Source: a bacterium (GTDB taxonomy: Bacteria; SZUA-79; Acidulodesulfobacterales; Acidulodesulfobacteraceae). Taken from it: a DNA stretch of 35,041 bases. Positions 17,760 to 26,867 of the stretch are shown here, one piece after another. The first letter of the stretch is position 1. The number at the start of each line of letters is the position of its first letter. The notes under the pieces were generated by a model, which was not told where the DNA came from, searched no databases, and saw only the letters and a program-made list of their open reading frames with translations. The stretch is from NCBI GenBank assembly GCA_021809845.1, contig JAJZJW010000019.1, forward strand, positions 1-35,041, given 5' to 3'. Both the position numbers and the translations under genes were made by a program.

Positions 17760-20246
17760 ATGCAGCATTATAAAAAATTTTTGGGTTCGGTTGTTTTAAT
17801 ATTATCGTCAGTCTATTGTATGGTTTCCCTCCTTTCATACAATGTCTACCAGATATCTTCAAACTCATATTCGATAGCCGTAAAACGCAGCGTAAACCTT
17901 GGAGGTGAATTCGGTTCTTTTATTTCAATGTGGATGCTTCAGCTCTTTGGTTACGGCTATTTTTTGCTGATATTAATCTGTTTTATTATCGGGATTATTT
18001 TATTAATAATTAAAAAGGACTATAAATTTTATTCCGGACTGGTGTTATTTTATCTTAATTCTTTAATATTTCTTAACTTGATAATCGATGATTCGTTATA
18101 TCACAAATTTAGTATTTCCGGCGGCGGGTTAATAGGGGAAGAATTATTGAATTCTGGAGAAAAATTGCTCGGTGAAATAGGCATAATTTTAGTTATTTTG
18201 TTTGGTTATGTTATAGTTTTTTTATTATTATTTGATAATTACGATTTGAAAAAATTATATAGAGCGGCTATAAATTATAAAAATAAATTACAGGCCGATA
18301 TATCCGCCATACTGAAAATTAAATCTCTTAGGCTTAAAACAGAAGATGCATCAGAAATCTATTATACATTTCCGGTTAGGAGGTCTTTTTTAAATAATTT
18401 AAAAGGAAAATTTCAAAACATATTGAAGAACGCGAGAGCAAAATTAAAAATCAAAAAAAAATTGAAGAATACTTTCCCTCTTAAGTTGTTTAACGACGCT
18501 CCGGATAACGCAGAAATATCGGAAACAAAAATACCCGAAAGAGAAATGCCTGAAACGGATGCCGAAATAGCGATATTGAAAATGAATGATTCAGATATGT
18601 ACATGGAGAATAAATTTGAAAATAGCGGCAATAATAATAAAATAAAAAAAGAGGAGTTTTCGGATAAGCCGGATAAAAACGATATTTTTGAAAAAAAATA
18701 TATATTAAAATATGAAAATAACATTAATGTAAAGGAATACAGCGAAAATTATAAAAATGATATAAATAAAAATATAGAAAGCCCGATTAACGAAATAGCA
18801 GACGAAACAAAATCCGAAAACTGCCATTTACTGAACACTGCGGCAGATAGTGAGTTTGAAATCCCGTTACCGTCTATTTTGCCGATTAGAGTCCTCGACG
18901 AAAAACAAAAAATAGATAAAATTGAGCTGACAGAAAATGCAAAAATAATAGAAAAAAAATTATCGGATTTAGGAATTAAAGGACGTATCACAGGAATTGA
19001 ACCCGGTCCGATTATTACAATGTATGAATTTGAGCCCGAAAGCGGGGTAAAAGTAGGTAAAATTCAGACAGTTTCCGAAGATTTAACTATGGCTTTAAAA
19101 TCAAAATCCGTAAGGATAACCGGTGTTATTCAGGGAAAATCGGCAGTAGGCATTGAAGTGCCTAATAGAAAGAGAGAAACGGTTTATTTTTCTGAATTGA
19201 TTAATTCCGCCGAATTTAAAAATTCGAAGTCGCTTTTAACTATTGTGCTTGGTAAAGGTCCGAAAGGAAATAACGCAGTTTTTGATCTTGCAAAGTGCCC
19301 GCATTTGCTTGTTGCAGGCTCGACCGGCTCTGGTAAAAGCGTTTTTTTAAATACTCTCATCACCAGTATATTGTTTAAGGCAACATACGAAGAAGTTAAT
19401 TTTTTGATGATAGACCCTAAAAGATTAGAATTAACTTTTTATGAAGGGCTGCCGCATCTTGTTACAGGTGTGGTCTGCGACCCTAAAAAAGCCGCTGCAG
19501 CTTTAAGCTGGGCGGTAAAAGAAATGGAAAACAGATATAAAATGATGCAGGAGGCAAAAGTCAGAAATATTGAGCAATATAATGTATATTTGAAGCAAAA
19601 CCATAAACAGATACTACCTTTCTTAGTAATCATAATAGACGAATTAAGCGACCTTATGCTTGTCAGTCCGAAAGACGTTGAAACTTCTATCATGAGGTTG
19701 TCGCAGATGGCCAGAGCCTGCGGTATACATTTAGTTATAGCGACGCAGCGGCCGTCCGTAAATGTTATTACCGGAGTAATAAAAGCAAATATGCCTTCAA
19801 GACTGGCATTTCTGGTATCTTCTAAGATAGATTCGAGAACCATTTTAGATTCAAACGGGGCAGAAGAACTGTTGGGCAATGGAGATATGCTTTTCATGCC
19901 TCCCGGGCAGGGGAAATTGTTAAGGATTCATGGGGCATATATAAGCGAAGAAGAAATACAGAATGTCATTAATTCGATTGTCAGCAGACATTTGCCGTCA
20001 CAAAAAAAAGAACTATTAATAAATGAGTTTGAAAAATTTAATAATTTTGATAGAATTACAGAAAATACACAGGACGAAAATTTGCATGAAGAACTATTAG
20101 ATTTAATTAATGAGCGAAATATGGAGTACGTTTCGATTTCGTTTGTTCAAAGAAACTTTAGGCTTGGTTTTAACAGGGCTGCAAGGCTTATTGAAAGACT
20201 GCAGAGCGAAGGAATTTTAAATAATAAAGGGAGAATAATCAAGTGA
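17760..20246 (+). CDS. ftsK: FtsK/SpoIIIE DNA translocase
   Basis: 828 residues. The N-terminus has about four membrane helices (within about 5-160). A charged, low-complexity linker spans about 165-395. The motor domain has Walker A GSTGSGKS at 520-527, LVIIIDELSDLM as Walker B, and IHLVIATQRPSVNVITG, all standard. The last 65 residues (ISFVQRNFRLGFNRAARLIERL) form the winged-helix gamma domain that reads KOPS-like sequences. The protein pumps chromosome DNA at the septum and activates dimer resolution. The stop overlaps the lolA start by four bases. A KOPS motif for this organism cannot be derived from one window. Confidence 0.95.
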   Translation: MQHYKKFLGSVVLILSSVYCMVSLLSYNVYQISSNSYSIAVKRSVNLGGEFGSFISMWMLQLFGYGYFLLILICFIIGIILLIIKKDYKFYSGLVLFYLNSLIFLNLIIDDSLYHKFSISGGGLIGEELLNSGEKLLGEIGIILVILFGYVIVFLLLFDNYDLKKLYRAAINYKNKLQADISAILKIKSLRLKTEDASEIYYTFPVRRSFLNNLKGKFQNILKNARAKLKIKKKLKNTFPLKLFNDAPDNAEISETKIPEREMPETDAEIAILKMNDSDMYMENKFENSGNNNKIKKEEFSDKPDKNDIFEKKYILKYENNINVKEYSENYKNDINKNIESPINEIADETKSENCHLLNTAADSEFEIPLPSILPIRVLDEKQKIDKIELTENAKIIEKKLSDLGIKGRITGIEPGPIITMYEFEPESGVKVGKIQTVSEDLTMALKSKSVRITGVIQGKSAVGIEVPNRKRETVYFSELINSAEFKNSKSLLTIVLGKGPKGNNAVFDLAKCPHLLVAGSTGSGKSVFLNTLITSILFKATYEEVNFLMIDPKRLELTFYEGLPHLVTGVVCDPKKAAAALSWAVKEMENRYKMMQEAKVRNIEQYNVYLKQNHKQILPFLVIIIDELSDLMLVSPKDVETSIMRLSQMARACGIHLVIATQRPSVNVITGVIKANMPSRLAFLVSSKIDSRTILDSNGAEELLGNGDMLFMPPGQGKLLRIHGAYISEEEIQNVINSIVSRHLPSQKKELLINEFEKFNNFDRITENTQDENLHEELLDLINERNMEYVSISFVQRNFRLGFNRAARLIERLQSEGILNNKGRIIK

Positions 20247-20923
20247 AGAGATTATCATCGTATTTTAATTTGTGTTTAATAATTTTATCAGTTTCGGCTG
20301 TTGTTTTAATAATGCCTACTATTAAAAAGACTTATGCAATAGGAAACAATAACAATATCGTCATAAAAAAAATAGAATTAAAATATTCTAATATAAATTC
20401 TATTACCGCAAACTTTATACAGAAAGAAATTTTAAAAGGATATTCGCAGTCTATTAATTCGAAAGGTACGTTTTTCTACAAAAAACCGGATAAATTAGCA
20501 TGGATATATACATCGCCGTATAAACAAAAAGAGTTGTATTTCAATAAAAAACTATATGCAGTCAACGGCAGGCTCAAACAGGTACTTGTTTATAATATAA
20601 ATAGCAACATTGGAGGTTTTCCGCCCGATGTCATTTCACTACTTGGTAATATGAGAAAATATTTTAAGATAGTTAATATAATTAGCAATCATAAAAATAA
20701 TTCATGGAAAATTGAACTCAGACCATTAAAATTTCAGCGCGCCCGACTAATTTACATAAATTTTGCAAAAAATACTTATAAAATTAATTCTATTTTAATC
20801 GTCACAATGCAAAGCAGGATAGAAACTTATTATTTAAATGAAAGATTTAATAAAAACATAAAAAAAAGTATATTTAGCGACCAATTTCCCGGCACTTATA
20901 AAATAATTTATGAAAAGGAGTAA
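20243..20923 (+). CDS. lolA: LolA-like outer-membrane lipoprotein carrier
   Basis: 226 residues starting at a GTG that overlaps the ftsK stop. An N-terminal hydrophobic segment (about 8-26) is a signal peptide. The mature part has the LolA pattern: YSNINSITANFIQKEIL, then SKGTFFYKKPDKLAWIYTSPYKQ (the conserved G-f-ykrPgk-rw-y--P, core FFYKKPDKLAWIY). Known role: carries lipoproteins across the periplasm from LolCDE to the outer membrane. Location next to ftsK is the same as in many proteobacteria, where lolA follows ftsK. Strong evidence for a diderm host. Confidence 0.85.
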   Translation: MKRLSSYFNLCLIILSVSAVVLIMPTIKKTYAIGNNNNIVIKKIELKYSNINSITANFIQKEILKGYSQSINSKGTFFYKKPDKLAWIYTSPYKQKELYFNKKLYAVNGRLKQVLVYNINSNIGGFPPDVISLLGNMRKYFKIVNIISNHKNNSWKIELRPLKFQRARLIYINFAKNTYKINSILIVTMQSRIETYYLNERFNKNIKKSIFSDQFPGTYKIIYEKE

Positions 20924-20926
20924 AAT

Positions 20927-21412
20927 ATGTCGTCTTTCGATATTGTCTCAAAAGCGGATCTTCAAGAGGTTGATAATGCCATAAATCAAACTTCAAAAGA
21001 AATATTAAGCCGTTACGATTTCAAAGGTTCAAAAAGCGAAATAAAAAGAGAAGAAAATATTGTTAAAATATTAGCAGATGACGATTTTAAACTTGAAGCG
21101 GTTATAGATATATTTAAAGGACGACTTGTTAAAAGAGGATTGTCAACTAAATATTTAGACTTTAAGAAGAAAGAAGACGCTTCTAAAGGAATGGTCAGGC
21201 AGGAAGTAGAAATTAAAGAAGGTTTAGATAAAGAGAACTCTAAGCTCATAATTCAAGAAATAAAAAAAATATCTCCAAAAACCACTATTGAAAATTTAAA
21301 AGACCATTTAAGAGTCAGTTCAAAATCGAAAGATGAGCTGCAGAAAATTATTTCAGACCTGAAAAATTTTGAAATAAATGTAGAATTATCTTTTGTAAAT
21401 TTTAGAGAATAG
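20927..21412 (+). CDS. yajQ: YajQ family nucleotide-binding protein
   Basis: 161 residues, normal length. SSFDIVSKADLQEVDNAINQ and EILSRYDFKGSKSEI at the N-terminus, and the second half-domain with VRQEVEIKEGLDKENSKLI, are the YajQ (DUF520) signature of two RRM-like subdomains. Some members bind cyclic di-GMP and act with a regulator; that has not been shown for this lineage. AAAGGAG precedes the ATG, and the gene starts four bases after lolA, in the same operon. Confidence 0.93.
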   Translation: MSSFDIVSKADLQEVDNAINQTSKEILSRYDFKGSKSEIKREENIVKILADDDFKLEAVIDIFKGRLVKRGLSTKYLDFKKKEDASKGMVRQEVEIKEGLDKENSKLIIQEIKKISPKTTIENLKDHLRVSSKSKDELQKIISDLKNFEINVELSFVNFRE

Positions 21413-21506
21413 CTTAAGTTTTAATCAAAATTTAGTTAATTGATTAAATGTTAAGCAGAAATTGCGCAATTAGCGGATATTTTATACAATTTTATGCACA
21501 TATAAC

Positions 21507-21522
21507 TGGCATATTTTTTGCT
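21507..21522 (+). promoter_or_regulatory. Sigma-54 (RpoN) type promoter of glnB
   Basis: TGGCATATTTTTTGCT matches the sigma-54 consensus at TGGCA and TTGCT with the exact spacing between GG and GC. Sigma-54 and NtrC commonly drive glnB-glnA in this type of organism. The expected transcript start, about 12 bases after the GC, would be near 21533, inside the ribosome site before glnB, leaving a leader of only about 9 bases. An AATTGCGCAATT palindrome lies about 40 bases upstream. Confidence 0.6.
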
Positions 21523-21526
21523 TTAA

Positions 21527-21880
<354 letters not shown>

Positions 21881-21947
21881 AAAAATAAAATAAAGCGGGT
21901 ACTATCTAATTTAAAAATTAATAAAAATAATTATTTTCGGAGGCAAC

Positions 21948-23360
21948 ATGAATGAAAATGAAGTAATGCAATTCATTAAAGAAAACGAAGTTCAAATGGT
22001 CGATGTAAAGTTTTGCGATTTATTCGGCACATGGCAGCATTTTGTCGTGCCAATAAGTGAAGTATCCGAAGATTCTTTTCAGGAAGGATTTGGTTTTGAC
22101 GGTTCAAGTATAAGAGGATGGCAATCCATTGAAGCATCCGATATGCTTGCTATTCCAGACCCTAAAACAGCATTTTTAGACCCTTTTATGGAAGCGAAAA
22201 CCCTGTCTCTTTCATGCAACATTAAAGACCCAATGACCGGAAAATTTTATGATAAGGACCCGCGCCATGTAGCGCAGAAAGCAGAAAAATATCTGAAATC
22301 TACAGGCATTGCAGATACCGCGTATATTGGACCTGAAGCCGAATTTTTTATTTTTGACGATATAAGATATGACCAGACATCAAATTCAGGATATTACTTT
22401 ATTGATTCAGAGGAAGGCATATGGAACAGCGGAAAAGACGAAATGCCTAATCTTGGACATAAGCCGCGCCATAAAGAAGGATATTTTCCGGTTTCTCCAA
22501 TTGATACCCAGAGCGATATTAGAAACGAAATGGTTCTGGAGCTTCAGAACGCAGGTATAAGAATTGAAGCGGCTCATCACGAAGTTGCAACGGGAGGGCA
22601 GGCCGAAATAGACATGAGATTTGCTCCGCTCACTTTAATGGGTGATTATTTTATGATGTACAAATATATAGTTAAAAATGTTGCTAAAAGATACGACAAA
22701 ACGGTAACATTTATGCCAAAGCCTCTTTTTGGCGATAACGGTTCGGGCATGCATATTCATCAAAGTCTTTGGAAAAACGGAAAGCCGCTTTTTGCAGGCA
22801 CCGGTTATGCCGGTTTATCTGAAATGGCACTTCATTATATCGGCGGAATTTTAAAACATGCGAAAGCCCTTTGCGCAATCACTAATCCAACCACAAATTC
22901 ATATAAAAGATTAGTTCCCGGTTTTGAAGCGCCTGTTAATTTTGTTTATTCCTCCAGAAACAGAAGCGCATCTGTCAGAATACCAATGTATTCAAACAAT
23001 CCTAACGCAAAAAGAATAGAATACAGAACGCCGGACCCTTCCGCAAACGGTTATCTTGCATTTTCAGCATTGCTCTTAGCCGGTCTTGACGGAATAATAA
23101 ATAAGATTGACCCGGGAAAAGCTGTTGATAAAGATTTATTTACGTTAACCAAGAAAGAATTAAAATCTATTTCCGTAGCTCCCGGTTCGCTTGAAGAAGC
23201 GCTTGAAAATCTTGAAAAGGACCATAAGTTCTTACTCCAAGGGGATGTATTTACTGAAGATTTTGTTCAGACATGGATTGATTACAAAATGGAACATGAT
23301 GTAAATCCTGTACGTATGACGCCGGTCCCGTACGAATTTCATCTATATTATGATATTTGA
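21948..23360 (+). CDS. glnA: Glutamine synthetase type I, adenylylation Tyr replaced by Phe
   Basis: 470 residues, typical GSI-beta length. [33 protein letters not shown] and [12 protein letters not shown] are the usual active-site blocks, and [15 protein letters not shown] ends the protein. The enzyme makes glutamine from glutamate, ammonia and ATP. At the site where GSI-beta enzymes have Tyr397 (NLYDLPPEE in enterics) the sequence reads [12 protein letters not shown], Phe at residue 398 (codon TTT at 23139-23141). So control by adenylylation looks impossible, although the same insert and numbering are kept. The ribosome site CGGAGG is clear. Upstream PII keeps its Tyr51. Confidence 0.98.
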   Translation: MNENEVMQFIKENEVQMVDVKFCDLFGTWQHFVVPISEVSEDSFQEGFGFDGSSIRGWQSIEASDMLAIPDPKTAFLDPFMEAKTLSLSCNIKDPMTGKFYDKDPRHVAQKAEKYLKSTGIADTAYIGPEAEFFIFDDIRYDQTSNSGYYFIDSEEGIWNSGKDEMPNLGHKPRHKEGYFPVSPIDTQSDIRNEMVLELQNAGIRIEAAHHEVATGGQAEIDMRFAPLTLMGDYFMMYKYIVKNVAKRYDKTVTFMPKPLFGDNGSGMHIHQSLWKNGKPLFAGTGYAGLSEMALHYIGGILKHAKALCAITNPTTNSYKRLVPGFEAPVNFVYSSRNRSASVRIPMYSNNPNAKRIEYRTPDPSANGYLAFSALLLAGLDGIINKIDPGKAVDKDLFTLTKKELKSISVAPGSLEEALENLEKDHKFLLQGDVFTEDFVQTWIDYKMEHDVNPVRMTPVPYEFHLYYDI

Positions 23361-23388
23361 TAAATTAGTAGTAAATTGGAAATTATGA

Positions 23389-23437
23389 GAAATAAGGGAC
23401 AGACACTATTTTTAAAATGGTAACTGTCCCTTATTTC
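23389..23437. repeat. REP-like inverted repeat with GGGACAG arms
   Basis: GAAATAAGGGACAG (23389-23402) and CTGTCCCTTATTTC (23424-23437) are perfect 14-bp inverted arms around a 21-base loop, 28 bases after glnA. GGGACAG...CTGTCCC hairpins are known as REP-like elements mobilised by Y1 (IS200/RAYT-type) transposases, and no transposase gene is next to it here. It could also end glnA transcription, though the T-tract after the stem is weak. Confidence 0.6.
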
Positions 23438-23526
23438 CTTATTATCCCAATTTTTAAAATTTCTTACCTAATTTAAATGATTTTACTTTTTATTTATATC
23501 CATATATTCCATGTAGGATACGCCTT

Positions 23527-23676
23527 ATGATTGACTATCTATATAAAAAACTAGAAATATTATTCATAGGTATTAATTCACATATAGGCTCTTATGAAAA
23601 GGGCGTACCTTTTTCAAACAACAAAATGTTCTGGTATCTTCTTCCGGATGCGGGTATTATTAAGGAAAAAAAATGA
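23527..23676 (+). pseudogene. Fragment of a mismatch-type (Mug/TDG) uracil-DNA glycosylase
   Basis: A 49-residue frame from ATG to TGA. Its core LEILFIGINSHIGSYEKGVPF followed by NNKMFWYLLPDAGII resembles the N-terminus of Mug/TDG-type DNA glycosylases (pattern lFiGiNP---S---g-pF-----n-FW-lL--aGl). The family is about 160-200 residues, so only the first quarter is here, and I found no continuation in other frames before 23802. The Pro of the GINP motif is Ser here. Probably a decayed or truncated gene next to the REP-like hairpin. Confidence 0.5.
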
Positions 23677-23802
23677 GCTTAAAGATGATAACTCATTAAA
23701 ATTATTGTACAATATAAAATTATCTCATTTATTCATTATTATCATCCAATAAATTAACAACTGCAAGAAATGGGCTCATATCTTTTCAACAGAAACAATT
23801 TG

Positions 23803-24465
23803 TTAATCGTAATATCTGACAACATCATTTAATGTCACCCTTGATGTTCCAATATTATTAATTGTGCTATCCTTTTTATAAAAGCCGATGGAAATTCCAA
23901 GGAGAAATTTTTTGTTTTTTGGCAGTTCAAACGCTTTTCTTAAAACATCTGGATATCTTACGAGATAAGCCTGCGGACAGGCGCCAAGTCCAGCATCGTG
24001 AGCACATAAAAGAATATTTTGTATAAATATTCCGCAATCAAGAATTGACCAGTTGCCGAGATTTTCGTCCATATATATAAACAATGCTGTTTGAGAACCG
24101 AAAAATAAATAATTTGACAGCACCGTTTCTTTCCTCTTAGCAGCATCATCCCTGCCTATACCGAGCGCTTCGTATCTGTGTTTGCCAGATTCAAACATAT
24201 TTTTTGCCTGAGGTTCAGGCCAGCATTCGGGAAAGGGAAAATCCGGACATCCGGGGTCGTCCTTTGATGCGCGTTGATGTATTTCTTTTTTAATAATATT
24301 GCCGGTTTTGCCGGTAGAAACAGCAATCTCCCATGGCTGTGAATTTGCCCATGACGGTGCTCTCAAAGATGCTGATAAAATCTTATTTATTGTTTCTTTG
24401 GGTACCGGTCTGTCTTCAAAATCTCTTTTAGATGAACGGGTAAGGACGGCTTCAAATAGTTCCAT
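23803..24465 (-). CDS. Nitroreductase family protein (FMN-dependent)
   Basis: 220 residues. VLTRSSKRDFEDRPVPKETI and LRAPSWANSQPWEIAVST (core APSWANSQPWE) are the FMN-binding N-terminal signature of nitroreductases, and the C-terminal half has AHDAGLGACPQAYLVRYPDVLRKAF (core GLGACPQAYLV) and FLLGISIGF, the standard substrate and FMN region. It probably reduces nitro- or quinone-like compounds with NAD(P)H. The true substrate cannot be told. It stands alone on the minus strand, with no clear ribosome site before the ATG. Confidence 0.9.
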   Translation of the reverse strand: MELFEAVLTRSSKRDFEDRPVPKETINKILSASLRAPSWANSQPWEIAVSTGKTGNIIKKEIHQRASKDDPGCPDFPFPECWPEPQAKNMFESGKHRYEALGIGRDDAAKRKETVLSNYLFFGSQTALFIYMDENLGNWSILDCGIFIQNILLCAHDAGLGACPQAYLVRYPDVLRKAFELPKNKKFLLGISIGFYKKDSTINNIGTSRVTLNDVVRYYD

Positions 24466-24580
24466 GATAATAAGTTGTGAACATTTATATTTATTGTATT
24501 TACAATCGTTATAGTTGTATTTATTTATATAATAATCGGTTAGTATATTGAATTATATTACTTTAAATATAAAAGGAATG

Positions 24581-25456
24581 TCAAGCCAATTTTGAAATTT
24601 TGTTATTTGCCATTTTTCTTAATTTTATCATTGCCTTTATTTCCATCTGTCTTATGCTTTCGGGGGTCAGTTTAAATATTGCGGCTACTTTTTTAAGTGT
24701 TAAAGGCTCGCCGTCATCATACAGCCCATATCTCAAAATTATGACTAATCTTTCTTTTTCATCCAACGATGACAGCCAATTACCTAACAGTTTCAAATTT
24801 TCGTTATTGCAGATAATGGATATGGGCGAAGTTTTTTCTTCATCGTCACCTATTATTTCAGACAGCGACAAGTTATCGTTTTCAGTATTATCAGAGACAA
24901 AAGAATCTATGGACGATATGTGCGGCATCAGATTTATTATTTGTTCAACCTTTATTCTGTTTATACCTGAGTGCTCAGCTATCTCTTTAATATCCGCTTC
25001 TTTTTCATTGTCTGCTTCGAATATTGCTTTAGATTTTAATATATTGCAGTACAATTCATATTTGTGCAGCGGTATTTTTATTAAATTATATAAATTTAAA
25101 ATTCCTCTTTGAATAGATTGTCTTATCCACCATACTGCGCAGGTAGAAAATCTATATCCTCTTTCAGGATTAAATTTGCCTATAGCTTTTATAAGTCCTA
25201 TATTGCCTTCTTCAATTAAATCTTCCAGAGGAACGCCGCGACCGATAAATCTTTTCGCTATACTTATAACGAGGCTTATATTTGATTTAATGAGCAAATC
25301 TTTCGCCTCTTTATCTCCGCTATTGCTTTTTTTTATGAGTTCGTATTCCAAATCTTTAGTTAAAGGAGGATATTTATGTAGGTACGACTTATATAAATAA
25401 GGAATAGTGTTATAAGTTAAAAGCTGAGCGTCTTCATTATTTTCTGTGTCGTTCAT
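24581..25456 (-). CDS. RpoD-class (sigma-70 family) sigma factor
   Basis: From the ATG at 25456 the protein has 291 residues. Region 1.2/2.1 (YLYKSYLHKYPPLTKDLEYEL), region 2.2 (LEDLIEEGNIGLIKAIGKF), region 2.3-2.4 (YRFSTCAVWWIRQSIQRG) and region 4 (LTLKKVAAIFKLTPESIRQME) are clear. There is no long region 1.1, so it is like RpoS or SigA-short alternatives rather than the main RpoD. An in-frame ATG at 25513 would add 19 residues including four Pro encoded by a 12-C run (12 G on the plus strand, 25475-25486). Neither start has a convincing ribosome site. Which genes it controls cannot be seen. Confidence 0.9.
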   Translation of the reverse strand: MNDTENNEDAQLLTYNTIPYLYKSYLHKYPPLTKDLEYELIKKSNSGDKEAKDLLIKSNISLVISIAKRFIGRGVPLEDLIEEGNIGLIKAIGKFNPERGYRFSTCAVWWIRQSIQRGILNLYNLIKIPLHKYELYCNILKSKAIFEADNEKEADIKEIAEHSGINRIKVEQIINLMPHISSIDSFVSDNTENDNLSLSEIIGDDEEKTSPISIICNNENLKLLGNWLSSLDEKERLVIILRYGLYDDGEPLTLKKVAAIFKLTPESIRQMEIKAMIKLRKMANNKISKLA

Positions 25457-25474
25457 AGCGCAATCACGTGAAGT

Positions 25475-25486
25475 GGGGGGGGGGGG
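25475..25486. repeat. 12-base G/C homopolymer at the 5' end of the sigma-factor gene
   Basis: Twelve consecutive G on the plus strand (C on the coding strand), followed by AGAGAGAG on the plus strand, in a genome where even four-G runs are rare. It lies between the two possible starts of the sigma-factor gene and keeps them in frame as it stands (four Pro codons). Such tracts change length by slippage, so it may alter translation or leader folding. Confidence 0.9.
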
Positions 25487-25513
25487 AGAGAGATCAATAT
25501 TAGATTTTATCAT

Positions 25514-25951
25514 GAGAGTTTTGCATTTTTTAATTTTATTCTTTAATATTATACACTATTATAGTATATACTATTTTTTTAAAAAAATTATGCAAATAAA
25601 ATTTTATTTTTCATTAGAGCTATTATCGACTTTTTATTTGTTATTTACATAAAAGTGATTATAATTGATAATAATTATAATCACTGAATGAGAAATAATT
25701 AGAGGAGTTTTGTTGTTTTTAGTCAACATTCTGCCGGCAAAAATATATTTATAGATTATCTATAAATATATATAAATCAAGTATCTATAAATCTAACATT
25801 TTTTATTAAACAAAAAACTTAAAATGTTATTGCAAATTAATTACGTGCGGATTAAATCCTTACAATACAATACTATAACTATACTATATGCGAATTAAAT
25901 CCTTACTATATATTGCTATACTATAATTATACTATATATAGCAGTTGTTTT
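25514..25951. other. Non-coding gap between ssb and the sigma-factor gene
   Basis: 438 bases, no gene seen. It should carry the sigma-factor promoter at its right-to-left start (about 25514-25600) and the end of the ssb transcript. Two imperfect tandem copies of a 43-48 bp unit lie at 25847-25937 (separate entry). About 25741-25795 has repeated TCTATAAAT units. Confidence 0.5.
25847..25937. repeat. Imperfect tandem repeat after ssb
   Basis: Copy 1 (25847-25889) and copy 2 (25890-25937) both begin GCGRATTAAATCCTTAC and both end in TATACTATAT, with a diverged A/T-rich middle. They sit immediately downstream of the ssb stop on its strand, so they would be in its 3' untranslated region. Confidence 0.55.
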
Positions 25952-26467
25952 TTAAAAAGGCACATCCTCATCATCTGAAGAATTACCGATCGATTGCCCC
26001 GCAGGTTCATATTCAGTATTATTATTCTGATTATTAGTTTTGCCTTTAGCATATCCGCCGCCATTATAAGATTTTGCAGAAGGGTCGCTACCCATAAGCT
26101 GCTGATTCGGTGCCTGTTCAAAATCATTTGCTGGACCTTTACTACCGAGCATAATTACGCTGTTTGCGACTATATCGGTTCGGTAGCGTCTTATGCCATC
26201 TTTGTCATCATAAGAACTATTTCTAATCTTCCCTTCAACGTAAATCTGTTTGCCTTTGACTAAATAATTTGCTAGGGTTTCAGCTAATTTTCCAAATAAT
26301 ACGACATTGTGCCATGTCGTATTATCAACCTTTTCTCCGCTTTTATCGTTGTATGTTTCGCTTGTAGCCAGGGTAAATTTTAAAATGCCTAATCCATCTT
26401 GAGTATAGCTCAGTTCTGGGTCTTTACCTAAATTGCCTATTAGCTGTACTTTGTTTAAACTTGCCAT
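25952..26467 (-). CDS. ssb: Single-stranded DNA-binding protein SSB
   Basis: 171 residues. The OB-fold covers about 1-110 (LNKVQLIGNLGKDPELSYTQ, NTTWHNVVLFGKLAE, GKQIYVEGKIRNSSYDDKDG), followed by a Gly/Asn/Gln-rich linker and the acidic tip SSDDEDVPF, the normal partner-docking tail (family DDDIPF). TGGAGG lies before the ATG. A single-gene unit here, not next to rpsF/rpsR as in many bacteria. Confidence 0.96.
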   Translation of the reverse strand: MASLNKVQLIGNLGKDPELSYTQDGLGILKFTLATSETYNDKSGEKVDNTTWHNVVLFGKLAETLANYLVKGKQIYVEGKIRNSSYDDKDGIRRYRTDIVANSVIMLGSKGPANDFEQAPNQQLMGSDPSAKSYNGGGYAKGKTNNQNNNTEYEPAGQSIGNSSDDEDVPF

Positions 26468-26867
26468 AATACCTCCATCAATTTGATTAATTCCGACATT
26501 ATTATTTATTTATTATTATGTAAATTTTTTTATTAATTTTTTTACTATATATTATGCTCTAAAGCATTTTATTATATATACTATTATATATATTAAAATT
26601 TTCTGATTAATATATGTTTTTTAATAAGCTCTTTTTATTGATAATAAAATAGAAACGATAAATAATCAAGTTACAGTTATGAGAATTTTTTGTTCAAAAT
26701 ATATTACAAATATATTAAATTTCATTATTGTATTAATAATATTGTATAATATATTTGATTTGGCTATAATTACTTAAATTTTATAATTTATATATAACTG
26801 ATAAGTTTAAGTTGGTCCAAAATAATTAAAATTTAATTTATCAAAAATTAAAATTTATTTTTTAAAA
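26468..26867. other. Non-coding gap between ssb and plsC, divergent
   Basis: 400 bases, extremely AT-rich, no gene seen. It must hold the divergent promoters of ssb (left) and the acyltransferase gene (right). A run of TATATA units lies at about 26545-26600. I saw no operator or hairpin worth listing. Confidence 0.5.

Noticed and set aside
19439-19897. Open frame antisense to ftsK
   Set aside because: It lies opposite a strongly conserved motor domain and its translation looks like a shadow of that gene.
24600-25112. Plus-strand open frame opposite the sigma-factor gene
   Set aside because: Long and hydrophobic, as expected for the reverse strand of a charged AT-rich gene; no ribosome site.
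25464-25472. Second parS site (TCACGTGAA)
   Set aside because: Only the central nine bases agree; the outer bases that ParB needs do not match.
25741-25800. Extra copy of the 7236-7371 repeat (TCTATAAAT, AAATCAAGTA)
   Set aside because: Only short A/T-rich words agree and the GGCGG core and CGG end are missing.
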